Positions 16,320 through 23,625 of a stretch of DNA of 64,000 nucleotides are shown here, one piece after another (within the stretch, counting starts at the first letter, position 1; each line of letters begins with the position of its first letter). The stretch is from the NCBI RefSeq assembly GCF_002160305.1, contig NZ_NFKI01000002.1:99457-163456 (forward strand). Reading direction: 5' to 3'. The notes beneath the pieces are model-generated. The model ran no database searches and was not told the DNA's origin. It saw only the letters and a program-made list of their open reading frames with translations. Source of the stretch: Pseudoflavonifractor sp. An184 (GTDB lineage Bacteria > Bacillota > Clostridia > Oscillospirales > Oscillospiraceae). Position numbers and translations under genes: made by a program.

Positions 16320-16547
16320 ATGTTCAGCAAAGAAGAATTTGGGCAGCGGTTGAAAAAACTGCGTTTGGAGCGCCAGGAAAACCAGTCAGTCCTGGCAGAG
16401 GTTCTCGGCGTCAGCGTCGCCCAGATCAGCGAGATCGAAAACGGGAATAAAGCTACCACGCTGGAGAAGTTTGCCCTGATTTGTGAACACTATCAAGTGT
16501 CTGCCGATTATCTGCTGGGGTTTCAACCCGGTCCGCGGGAGGAGTAG
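16320..16547 (+). CDS. XRE-family transcriptional regulator
   Basis: A 75-residue single-domain helix-turn-helix protein. FGQRLKKLRLERQENQSVLAEVLGVSVAQISEIENG is the Cro/C1-type HTH (residues about 7-45), followed by a short helical tail (FALICEHYQVSADYLLGF). The ATG at 16320 follows AAGGGGG; the ATG at 16302 lies within the operator edge and before the ribosome site. With the divergent 63-residue gene and the two dyads it forms a self-contained regulatory module. The module sits between infB and rbfA, which are normally adjacent, so it was probably acquired. Confidence 0.88.
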   Translation: MFSKEEFGQRLKKLRLERQENQSVLAEVLGVSVAQISEIENGNKATTLEKFALICEHYQVSADYLLGFQPGPREE

Positions 16548-16606
16548 CCCCCTCCCCTGCGGCTGTGCCGCTTCCTTCCTGGTAATGCGAGGTCTGGGAC
16601 GGGTGT

Positions 16607-17004
16607 CCACATGGGGCCGCCCCTACAAGAGGTCCGACCCCTGCCCCCTCATCCGTCACGGCTTCGCCGTGCCACCTTCCCCCCAAGGGGAAGGTTTAGG
16701 AGGCGCAGAATTCGCACCGGGAGCGTTGGCTCGGCAAAGCCAGGCGCAGTAGTGAAACCGCACCAGCGGCAATTTTTGCAAACCCAGGGCCCAGTGGCCC
16801 GGGAGGAATCGCGGAAAGCCACTCCATTTTTGCGCGCCGGAAATGACGCACAGTCTCTCAGGAGCGCGTCCTCCGTAACGGGGGACCGGGGGTAAGGCGA
16901 ATATGGACACGGAGTGTCCATCCTGAGCCGTCCCCCGGCGATTCTTTGGTGACTTTCTCATCGCTGAGAAAGTCACTCGCCGCCGGAGCGGCGAAATTCT
17001 CCCC
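16607..17004 (-). repeat. R1 dispersed structured repeat, copy B (inverted, carries a nested R2)
   Basis: On the minus strand this has the same order of hairpins as copy A, with different arms: GTGACTTTCTC/GAGAAAGTCAC at 16949-16976 and ATGGACAC/GTGTCCAT at 16903-16921. The shared linkers (GGGGGACGGCTC, TATTCGCC, TTCCGGCGCGC) are kept. An R2 unit (16639-16702) is inserted between the last two modules. The flanking genes are on the plus strand, so this copy too is antisense to its neighbours. The 16548-17200 stretch holds no gene. Confidence 0.85.
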
Positions 17005-17135
17005 TCATTCCCTGAAAGGGAACGAAAAGAGGCGGCGGGGGCAAGTCCCCGCCCTACCGCGGATCTGCGCCTTAACCTATCCCCTCATCCGCCCCCTTCG
17101 GGGGCACCTTCCCCTCAGGGGGGGAGGCTATCAAT
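16639..17135 (-). repeat. R2 repeat copies, inverted, inside and beside R1 copy B
   Basis: Two inverted R2 units at about 16639-16702 and 17080-17135. The first keeps CACGGC/GCCGTG with a TTC/GAA loop, the same as copy 2 near 3.55 kb; the second has CCCCC/GGGGG arms in that position. Flanks CCCCTCATCC and ACCTTCCCC are shared. Confidence 0.75.
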
Positions 17136-17200
17136 ATTCGTACGACCATCACCATATAACAAAACCGACTCTCTGACCACAAAGGAAAGGAGAAACCACT

Positions 17201-17596
17201 ATGGCAAGCAATCGCATCGGCCGCATCAACGAGGAGATCCAGCGTGAGCTGTCCTCCCTCATTCCCACGGTGAAGGACCCCCGGGTCACCGGCATGATCT
17301 CGGTGACGTCGGTGAACACCACGCCGGACCTGAAATACGCCAAGATCTACGTGAGCGTCCTGGACAAGAGCCAGGAGACTCAGGTGCTCAAGGGCCTGAA
17401 GTCCGCCGGAGGCTATCTGCGCCGGGAGCTGGGCCGCACCCTCAACCTGCGCAACACCCCGGAGCTCTCCTTTGTCCCCGACGACTCCATCGACCACGGG
17501 GCCCGCATCCTGTCCATGCTCCGGGACCCGGAGGTGGTCAAGCCGGTCAACCCGGACAACCACTACGGCGAGGACCAGGAGGAGGACGAGGAATGA
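17201..17596 (+). CDS. rbfA: Ribosome-binding factor A
   Basis: RbfA is a KH-like protein that binds immature 30S subunits and assists 16S rRNA 5'-end maturation. The 131-residue protein begins MASNRIGRINEEIQRELSSL and has the family blocks KDPRVTGMISVTSVNTTPDLKYAKIYVSVL and RRELGRTLNLRNTPELSFVPDDSI. The ATG at 17201 follows AAAGGAGA. Its stop overlaps the nrnA start as ATGA. Normally infB is directly upstream; here 1.2 kb of accessory DNA intervenes, so it may need a promoter of its own, which I could not identify. Confidence 0.95.
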   Translation: MASNRIGRINEEIQRELSSLIPTVKDPRVTGMISVTSVNTTPDLKYAKIYVSVLDKSQETQVLKGLKSAGGYLRRELGRTLNLRNTPELSFVPDDSIDHGARILSMLRDPEVVKPVNPDNHYGEDQEEDEE

Positions 17597-18555
17597 ACTT
17601 CACCATCGAGCAGACCGGAGAATTTCTCAAAGACCACGACGGCTATCTGATCCTCACCCACGTGCGCCCGGACGGAGACACAGTGGGCTGCGCCGCCGCC
17701 CTGTGCCGGGGTCTGCGGGACCTGGGCAAGACCGCCCATGTGCTCCCCAACCCGGAGACCACCTCCCTGTTCTCCCCCTATCTGGAGGGCCTGCTGGCCC
17801 CGGAGGATTTTCGTCCGGAGACCGTGGTGTCGGTGGATATGGCCGCCCGGGGGCTCTTCCCGGACAACGCCCAGCAGTATCTGGAGCGTGTGGATCTGGC
17901 CATTGACCACCACCCCTCCCAGGAGTTTTTCGCCCAAAACACCTGCCTGGATGCGGAGCGGGCCGCCTGCGGCGAGCTGATGTACGATATTCTCCGGGGA
18001 ATCACCCCTATCACCCGGGGCATCGCCCTCCCCCTCTATGTGGCTGTGTCCACCGACTGCGGCTGCTTCGTGTACGGGAACACCTCCGCCGGCACCCACC
18101 GGGTGGCCGCCGCCCTCATGGACACCGGCATCCCCACGGCGGAGCTGAACAAGCGCCACTTCCGCACCAAGAGCTTCAAGCGGCTGCGGCTGGAGAGCAT
18201 GCTCACCGAGTCCCTGGAGTTCCACGACGGCGGTGAAATCGCCATCGCCGCCATCAGTCTCCATATGATGGACACCCTCCAGGCGGACGAGCGGGACGCG
18301 GAGGACATCGCCGCCTTTGTGGGCCAGGTGGAGGGGGTCAAGACCGGAGTCACCATCCGGGAGCGGAAGGACGGCTCCTGCAAGATCTCCCTGCGCACCG
18401 ACCCGGACGATCTAAACGCCAGCTCGGTCTGCGCCCTTCTGGGGGGCGGCGGCCACGCCGCCGCCGCCGGGGCCACGGTGGAGGGGGACATCCCTCACAC
18501 CAAGCAGGTCCTGATGGAGGCCATCCGGACGGTACAGGGCCGGAAGGGCCAATAA
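17593..18555 (+). CDS. nrnA: DHH/DHHA1 phosphoesterase, NrnA-type oligoribonuclease/pAp phosphatase
   Basis: NrnA degrades short oligoribonucleotides and dephosphorylates 3'-phosphoadenosine 5'-phosphate. The 320-residue length is typical. The metal-binding DHH motifs are visible: HVRPDGDTVGC (residues about 20-30), SVDMA, AIDHHPSQ (about 98-105) and VSTDCGCF; the C-terminal DHHA1 domain has the glycine-rich GGGGHAAAAG near 283-292. It starts inside the rbfA stop (ATGA) and precedes truB, the usual Firmicutes order. The biochemical role is assigned by family only. Confidence 0.93.
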   Translation: MNFTIEQTGEFLKDHDGYLILTHVRPDGDTVGCAAALCRGLRDLGKTAHVLPNPETTSLFSPYLEGLLAPEDFRPETVVSVDMAARGLFPDNAQQYLERVDLAIDHHPSQEFFAQNTCLDAERAACGELMYDILRGITPITRGIALPLYVAVSTDCGCFVYGNTSAGTHRVAAALMDTGIPTAELNKRHFRTKSFKRLRLESMLTESLEFHDGGEIAIAAISLHMMDTLQADERDAEDIAAFVGQVEGVKTGVTIRERKDGSCKISLRTDPDDLNASSVCALLGGGGHAAAAGATVEGDIPHTKQVLMEAIRTVQGRKGQ

Positions 18556-18567
18556 CCGGGGGGTTTT

Positions 18568-18747
18568 ATGGCAAACGGAATTTTAATCATCGACAAGCCC
18601 CAGGACTGGACCTCGTCGGGGCTCGACCTTATGGAACGCGGAACCGCTGGCGCGATTCCGCTTATCCCGGCGGCCGGCCCCTCCTCTTCGCGGCAAACCC
18701 GCTGCGCTGGGCTTTGCCGCGAGAAACGGGGGTGTCTCAGTGCCTAA
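18568..18747 (+). pseudogene. Duplicated truB 5' end read as a 59-codon leader ORF
   Basis: This ATG opens with MANGILIIDKPQDWT, the truB N-terminus, then leaves truB homology at codon 16 and runs through an insertion to a TAA at 18745-18747. That stop overlaps the first codons of the functional truB (GTG at 18740), in a frame shifted by one. The ORF is therefore a truncated 5' copy of truB that may now act as a translated leader coupled to the real gene. Whether the peptide has any role is unknown. Confidence 0.8.
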
Positions 18748-18784
18748 CGGAATTTTAATCATCGACAAGCCCCAGGACTGGACC
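18574..18784 (+). repeat. 39-bp direct duplication of the truB 5' end around a 133-bp insert
   Basis: Bases 18574-18612 and 18746-18784 are identical over 39 bp (AACGGAATTTTAATC to CAGGACTGGACC). The insert between them is hairpin-rich: GCGGAA/TTCCGC, and a strong stem CGCGGCAAA/TTTGCCGCG. The arrangement mirrors that at infB, but at a 5' end. Confidence 0.92.
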
Positions 18785-19609
18785 AGTATGGATGTGTGCG
18801 CAAAGCTGCGGCGGGTGCTGGGCGAGCGGCGCATCGGCCATGCGGGCACTCTGGACCCCATGGCCACCGGGGTGCTCCCGGTGTTTGTGGGCCGGGCCAC
18901 CCGGGCGGTGGAGTTCGCCAGCGAGGGGGAGAAGGAGTACCTGGCCGGCCTGCGCCTGGGCCAGGTCACCGACACCCAGGACACCACCGGCACGGTGCTG
19001 GAGACCCACCCAGTGGACGTCACCCCGGAGGCGCTGGAGGCCGCTCTGGAGCCCTTCCGGGGGGACATTCAGCAGATCCCCCCCATGTACTCCGCCATCA
19101 AGATCCAGGGCAAAAAGCTCTATGAGCTGGCCCGGAAGGGCAGGGAGGTGGAGCGGCCCCCCCGGAACATCACCATCCACTCCCTGACGGTGGAGGAGCA
19201 GGTGAGCGGCACCGACTTTCTTCTGCGGGCGCGGTGCTCCAAGGGCACCTATGTGCGCACTCTGTGCCACGACATCGGCCGGGCCCTGGGCTGCGGCGGG
19301 ACCATGTTCTCCCTGCGCCGGACCATGGCCGCCGGGTTTACTCTGGCGCAGTCCCATCCCCTGCCGGAGGTTCTGGAGCACCCGGACCCGGCCTCCCTGC
19401 TCATTCCTGTGGACGCCTACTTTTCCGGGCGGCCAGAGCTGCGCCTCCGCCCTGAGGCGGAAAAAAAGGTGCGCAACGGCGTGTCCTTCCCCCTGCCCGG
19501 CACAGAGGACGGGGAGTACCGGGTATACGGCGCCACAGGGGAATTTCTGTCCCTGAGCCGGGTGGAGCGGGGAACCCTGCGGACCATCAAGAGCTTTTTC
19601 GAGGTATAA
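18740..19609 (+). CDS. truB: tRNA pseudouridine(55) synthase
   Basis: TruB makes pseudouridine 55 in the T-loop of most tRNAs. The 289-residue protein has the catalytic motif GHAGTLDPMATGVL with Asp39, EKEYLAGLRLG, PPMYSAIKIQGKKLYELARKG and CSKGTYVRTLCHDIG, then a PUA-like C-terminus. The functional start is GTG at 18740, with GGGGGTG upstream, because the earlier ATG copy at 18568 is separated by an insertion that shifts the frame. The gene remains complete. It is followed by ribF after 36 bp, as in many Firmicutes. Confidence 0.95.
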   Translation: MPNGILIIDKPQDWTSMDVCAKLRRVLGERRIGHAGTLDPMATGVLPVFVGRATRAVEFASEGEKEYLAGLRLGQVTDTQDTTGTVLETHPVDVTPEALEAALEPFRGDIQQIPPMYSAIKIQGKKLYELARKGREVERPPRNITIHSLTVEEQVSGTDFLLRARCSKGTYVRTLCHDIGRALGCGGTMFSLRRTMAAGFTLAQSHPLPEVLEHPDPASLLIPVDAYFSGRPELRLRPEAEKKVRNGVSFPLPGTEDGEYRVYGATGEFLSLSRVERGTLRTIKSFFEV

Positions 19610-19645
19610 GACCCTGTACGGGCCTGTAAAGGAGAGTAATTGGTT

Positions 19646-20566
19646 TTGAATAAAAGCAAACGCGTCATTGCTCTGGGCTTCTTCGACGGGGTCCACCGGG
19701 GCCACGGGGCCCTGCTGAAGCGGGTCGTGGAGACGTCCAGAGAACTGGGGGCGGTGGCCTCCGCCTTCACCTTCGACCGCAGCCCCACCGCCGCCATCAC
19801 CGGCCAGGTGGTCCCCCTGCTCAGCTCGGTGGAGGACCGGGCGTGGCTCATGCGCACCTGCTATGGCATTCAGGAGGTCATCGTCTCCAGCTTTGACGGC
19901 ATGATGCGCATGGACTGGCGGGATTTTATCACCCAGTACCTGGTGAAGGAGCTGGGCGTGGTCCATGTGGTGGCGGGACACGACTTCCACTTCGGCTACA
20001 TGGGCAAGGGAAATCCTCAGCGGCTCCAGGAGACCTGCGCCCAGCTGGGGATCGGCTGTGACATCATCGGCAAGGTGGAGCTGGAGGACATCACCATCTC
20101 CTCCACCTATATCCGAACCCTCATTGCCCAGGGGGAGATGGACCGGGCGGTGGAGTTCTTGGGCCACCCCCACGTGCTCACCAACCGGGTCACCCACGGG
20201 AAGAAGATCGGCAGCTCCTCCCTGGGCTTCCCCACGGTGAATCTCCAGATTCCCTCCCCGGTGATCGTCCCCGCCTTCGGGGTGTACGCCACCCAGGTCT
20301 CGGTGGCCGGACAGCGCTATACCGCCGTCACCAATGTGGGGGTGCGGCCCACCGTGGAGGATAACGACGGCCGGGTGACCGTGGAGGGATTTATTCTGGA
20401 CTTCTCCGGAGACCTGTACGGCCAGGAGCTGCGGATGGAGTTCTACCACCGCATCCGGGAGGAGCGCAAATTCTCCTCCTTCCAGGCCCTCTCCGACGAG
20501 ATCCGCCGCAACGCCCAGCAGACCCGGGACTACTTCCAGGCGGTCCCCCCGCTCCCCATCCCCTGA
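19646..20566 (+). CDS. ribF: Bifunctional riboflavin kinase / FMN adenylyltransferase
   Basis: RibF phosphorylates riboflavin to FMN and adenylates FMN to FAD. The N-terminal nucleotidyltransferase has ALGFFDGVHRGHGALL (near residues 9-24), and ISSTYIRTLIAQGEMDRA. The C-terminal kinase domain has GRRIG-like HGKKIGSSSLGFPTVNL, GVYATQV and NVGVRPTV. The product is 306 residues. I chose TTG at 19646, 9 nt after GGAGAG; in-frame TTG at 19640 would add two residues but sits too close to that site. It ends the rimP-to-ribF operon or continues into the DUF1576 gene 23 bp on. Confidence 0.95.
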   Translation: MNKSKRVIALGFFDGVHRGHGALLKRVVETSRELGAVASAFTFDRSPTAAITGQVVPLLSSVEDRAWLMRTCYGIQEVIVSSFDGMMRMDWRDFITQYLVKELGVVHVVAGHDFHFGYMGKGNPQRLQETCAQLGIGCDIIGKVELEDITISSTYIRTLIAQGEMDRAVEFLGHPHVLTNRVTHGKKIGSSSLGFPTVNLQIPSPVIVPAFGVYATQVSVAGQRYTAVTNVGVRPTVEDNDGRVTVEGFILDFSGDLYGQELRMEFYHRIREERKFSSFQALSDEIRRNAQQTRDYFQAVPPLPIP

Positions 20567-20589
20567 CACAGCGGAAAGGAGACTCCTCT

Positions 20590-21945
20590 ATGCGCCACCA
20601 TGCGGACTCCATGCGGTATGACCGGATGTATGCACTGCTTTGGATCTACACCGCCGCCCTGGCCCTGTTCGGCCTTTTTCTGGGCCCTCTGGATCAGATC
20701 CTCCCCGGTCTGGCGACCATTGTTCTCACCGAGGACGCGCTGATCACCGACTATGTGCTCATCGCCGGACCCGGGGCCGCCCTGATCAACTCCGCCCTGG
20801 TGACCGCCGTCACCCTGGTGATGCTGCGCCTCTCCCACGAGCCGTTCAACGGCTTCTCCCTTGTGGTGGTGGGGCTCATGTCCGGCTTCTCCCTGTTTGG
20901 CAAAAATCTTGTCAACATCTGGCCCATCCTGCTGGGGGCCTGGCTCTACGCCAAGCTCCGCCGGGAGCCCTTCGGAAAGTATGTCCCCACCGGCCTGCTC
21001 TCCACCGCTCTGGCTCCGGTCATCAGCTACATCGCCCTGGACAACGGCTGGGGCACCCCCCTGCTGGGCGGCTTGGCGGGGGTGCTGATCGGCTTTATCC
21101 TTCCCCCGCTCTCCGCCTACACCTATAAGATTCAAAACGGCATGAACCTATATAACATGGGTTTTGCCTGCGGCCTGCTGGCTTTTATTCTGATCCCACT
21201 GATCAGTTCTATGGGGGCCACTCCAACCACCCGCTATCACTGGGCTGAGGGGTATAACTTGCTCTTCGGTCTTGCCTTGGGCTTCTTCTGCGCCGCGCTT
21301 TTTCTCCTGGGACTGCTGTGCTCCGGCAGGCCGGCCTGGGCCTCCTGGGCCGGATACCGCCGCCTGCTGCTCACCAGCGGGCGGGCCCCCAGCGACTATC
21401 TGCGCATGTTCGGCGCCGGCCCGGTGCTGATCAACATGGGAATCAACGGCCTCATCGGCATCGCCTTTATCCTGGGCGGAGGCGGCGACCTGAACGGCCC
21501 CACGGTGGGGGGCATCCTCACCATCATGGGCTTTTCCGCCTTTGGCAAGCACGCCCGGAATATCATCCCTGTGATGGCCGGAGTCTTTCTGGGGGGCGTG
21601 GTGATGCACTGGTCCCTGAGCGACTCTGCTGTCCAGCTGGCCTGTCTGTTCTGCACCACCCTGGCCCCCATCTCGGGCTACTTCGGCTGGCCCTTTGGGG
21701 TGCTGGCCGGCTTTCTCCACTCCTCAGTGGTGCTCTATACCGGCACGCCGGTGGCGGGAATGAACCTCTACAACAACGGCTTTTCCGGGGGGCTGGTGGC
21801 CATTGTCCTCTACCCCCTGATCATTGACATCTTCCGGCACCGCAGGCCCACCCTCACCGACCGGGACTACTTCGACCCGGTGGAGCACGACGAGCCCCTT
21901 CCGCCCCCGGACCGCCAGGAGATGACCGAGGAGCGGGATCACTGA
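20590..21945 (+). CDS. DUF1576 family multi-pass membrane protein
   Basis: A 451-residue membrane protein with about 11-12 hydrophobic segments, matching the DUF1576 family as I remember it; function unknown. The two halves look duplicated: FGKNLVNIWPILLGAWL in the first matches FGKHARNIIPVMAGVFL in the second, and GMNLYNMGFACGLLAFIL matches GMNLYNNGFSGGLVAIVL. Such inverted or tandem halves are common in transporters, so a transport role is plausible. The C-terminus is charged and cytosolic-looking. The ATG follows AAAGGAG. It is 23 bp after ribF and may be co-transcribed. Confidence 0.8.
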   Translation: MRHHADSMRYDRMYALLWIYTAALALFGLFLGPLDQILPGLATIVLTEDALITDYVLIAGPGAALINSALVTAVTLVMLRLSHEPFNGFSLVVVGLMSGFSLFGKNLVNIWPILLGAWLYAKLRREPFGKYVPTGLLSTALAPVISYIALDNGWGTPLLGGLAGVLIGFILPPLSAYTYKIQNGMNLYNMGFACGLLAFILIPLISSMGATPTTRYHWAEGYNLLFGLALGFFCAALFLLGLLCSGRPAWASWAGYRRLLLTSGRAPSDYLRMFGAGPVLINMGINGLIGIAFILGGGGDLNGPTVGGILTIMGFSAFGKHARNIIPVMAGVFLGGVVMHWSLSDSAVQLACLFCTTLAPISGYFGWPFGVLAGFLHSSVVLYTGTPVAGMNLYNNGFSGGLVAIVLYPLIIDIFRHRRPTLTDRDYFDPVEHDEPLPPPDRQEMTEERDH

Positions 21946-22039
21946 CCCCAGTGTCCCCGCTCCCGAATTCTTAACGTTACTTTAGCGTTTCCCTCTCCTT
22001 CATTTATACCTGTTTAATCTTTCCGCTGTTATAATAGGA

Positions 22040-22204
22040 ACTGTAAAGAGGATTTCTTACGGGTCCTGGACAGATTTGAGGTTTGTCCCGGGCGCCATTC
22101 TCTCCCGCGGCGTGCTGATCACGGTCCTCTCTCTCCTGACCGTATTCAAGTCCTCCACGCCCGGTTTACCGCCTCCCCTCCGCCAAGGGGAGGCGGTTTT
22201 TTCT
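22040..22204 (+). ncRNA. Candidate small non-coding RNA
   Basis: A TATAAT at 22030-22035 with an upstream TG (extended -10) is followed by 165 bp without an ORF of note and a strong terminator (22168-22204). The interval contains nested complementary segments: GGCGTG with CACGCC outside, and ACGGTC with GACCGT inside. It could be a free-standing structured RNA of about 160 nt. I cannot match it to 6S, tmRNA, RNase P or SRP RNA. The -35 is poor, so this is tentative. Confidence 0.4.
22168..22204 (+). terminator. Strong intrinsic terminator
   Basis: ACCGCCTCCCCT and AGGGGAGGCGGT form a 12-bp stem with a short CCGCCA loop, followed by TTTTTT. It ends the DUF1576 transcript and the candidate small RNA, before the convergent sigF gene. 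Confidence 0.93.
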
Positions 22205-22272
22205 ATGCAAAAAACATTAAGATGCGCCGCTGCTCTTGTCTCTGATCCCGGTGCGCCAAGGCCCATGAAGTT

Positions 22273-22995
22273 TTATTCCGGCGGGTCCAGCATCTGCCGC
22301 AGCCGGTCCACCGCCCGCCGCTCCAGCCGGGAGACCTGCACCTGAGACACCCCCAGCACCTTGGCCGACTGGGTCTGGGTCAGTCCCTTGTAGTACCGCA
22401 GCAGCAGCACCTGGCGCTCCCGCTCCGGCAGCTCCTCCAGGGCGGAGCGCAGGGAGAGCCGCTCGATGAGCCCCTCCTCCATGCCGCCGCTGGTGAGCAT
22501 CCCCTCCAGGGTCAGTCCCCCCTCCCCCGTCTCCGTCTGGAGGGAGATCACCGGCTCGGCGGCGGTCTCCGCCGCGGCGATCTCCTCGGGGGTCAGGCCG
22601 GTGGCCTCCGCCAGCTCGGACAGGGCGGGCTCCCGCCCCAGCTCTCCGCACAGCCGGGCCCGGACCCCCCGGAGGGAGATGCTCCGCTCCTTCAGCCCCC
22701 GGCTCACCTTCACCGCCCCGTCGTCCCGAAGGAATCGGCGGATCTCCCCGGCGATCTTGGGCACCGCGTAGGTGGAGAACTGGGTGCCGAAGGCGGGGTC
22801 AAAGCCCCGCACTGCCTTGAGAAAACCCAGGCAGCCCAGCTGGTACAGGTCGTCCGGCTCCACCCCCCGGCCATAGTACCTGCGCACCACGGACCAAATG
22901 AGGCCGTTGTTCTCCTCCAGCACCTGCTCACAGGCCCGGTTGTCCCCGTTCCGGGCGGCCTCCAGCAGCTCCGGGGCGGTGGGCGTCCCATTCAT
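22273..22995 (-). CDS. sigF: Forespore sigma factor SigF
   Basis: SigF (SpoIIAC) directs early forespore transcription after asymmetric division. The 240-residue protein has sigma-70 region 2 (LVEENNGLIWSVV-like start, then PDDLYQLGCLGFLKAVRGFD and QFSTYAVPKIAGEIRRFLRDDG), region 3 (AELAEATGLTPEEIAAA type) and region 4 HTH (LPERERQVLLLRYYKGLTQTQSAKVLGVSQVQVSRLE). The ATG at 22993-22995 overlaps the spoIIAB stop. It is the last gene of spoIIAA-spoIIAB-sigF, so identity as SigF rather than SigG or SigE is well supported by context. Confidence 0.95.
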   Translation of the reverse strand: MNGTPTAPELLEAARNGDNRACEQVLEENNGLIWSVVRRYYGRGVEPDDLYQLGCLGFLKAVRGFDPAFGTQFSTYAVPKIAGEIRRFLRDDGAVKVSRGLKERSISLRGVRARLCGELGREPALSELAEATGLTPEEIAAAETAAEPVISLQTETGEGGLTLEGMLTSGGMEEGLIERLSLRSALEELPERERQVLLLRYYKGLTQTQSAKVLGVSQVQVSRLERRAVDRLRQMLDPPE

Positions 22996-23429
22996 CCCGA
23001 CACCCGGCGGGCGATCTGCCGCCGCATGGTCACCGTGGTCCCCTTTCCCGGGGCGGAGCGCACCTTCAGGGAGTCCATGAAGCTCTCCATAATGGTGAAG
23101 CCCATGCCGGAGCGCTCCTCGCTGCCGGTGGTAAACAGGGGGGTGCGGGCCTGCTCCACATCGGCGATGCCCACCCCCCAGTCCCGCACCACGATCTCCA
23201 GCACCTGGTTCTCCCGCCGGCGCAGCTTCATCACCACCCGGCCGATGCGGTCGGGATAGGCGTGGACAATGGCGTTGGTCACCGCCTCGCTGACAGCGGT
23301 CTTGATGTCGTTGATCTCCTCCAGGGTGGGGTCCAGCTGGGCGGCGAAGCAGGCCGCCGCCGCCCGGGCGAACCCCTCGTTGGCGGAGCGGCTGGGGAAC
23401 TCCAGGGTGACATAATTTTCCGCGTTCAT
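22992..23429 (-). CDS. spoIIAB: Anti-sigma F factor / protein kinase SpoIIAB
   Basis: SpoIIAB binds and holds SigF, and phosphorylates SpoIIAA with ATP. The 145-residue protein has the GHKL/histidine-kinase-like ATPase fold: N box DIKTAVSEAVTNAIVHAYP (near 41-60), G1 VRDWGVGIADVEQAR and G2 GSEERSGMGFTIMESFMD. The ATG at 23427-23429 follows AAGGAGG by 8 nt. It overlaps sigF by ATGA. Unusually, the gap to spoIIAA is 195 bp and is filled by the R4 element, whereas in most spore formers these genes overlap or nearly touch. Confidence 0.95.
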   Translation of the reverse strand: MNAENYVTLEFPSRSANEGFARAAAACFAAQLDPTLEEINDIKTAVSEAVTNAIVHAYPDRIGRVVMKLRRRENQVLEIVVRDWGVGIADVEQARTPLFTTGSEERSGMGFTIMESFMDSLKVRSAPGKGTTVTMRRQIARRVSG

Positions 23430-23464
23430 ATGTAAAACCTCCTTGTCTGGGGCACAGCTCTCCA

Positions 23465-23625
23465 GGCCTTGCTTGAAACATGTCAACATACCCAAACGTG
23501 GGTCTTTTCCCGCCATACTGCGTTGATTTTTCTTGCAATCCACCTAAGGATTGCCGCGCCAAACCGCCTTGTCTGGCGAAAAAATCCCTCGCCGTCGGGC
23601 ACATTTCCATGCTTCAAACAGGACC
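23465..23625 (-). mobile_element. R4 MITE-like element, copy 1, within the spoIIA operon
   Basis: About 160 bp between the spoIIAA stop codon and the spoIIAB ribosome site. Its ends are inverted repeats (GGCC-TTGCTTGAAACATG against GGTCCTGTTTGAAGCATG). The interior matches copy 2 (26202-26361) in the opposite window orientation, including CGGCGAGGGATTTTTTCGCC, ATCAACGCAGTATGGCGG and TGACATGTTTCAA. No transposase is encoded. The first base of the element appears to complete the spoIIAA TAG codon. Confidence 0.8.

Noticed and set aside
18568..18747. Reading truB from the ATG at 18568 as a longer gene
   Set aside because: The insert shifts the frame by one and the ORF stops at 18745-18747. The intact enzyme starts at GTG 18740.
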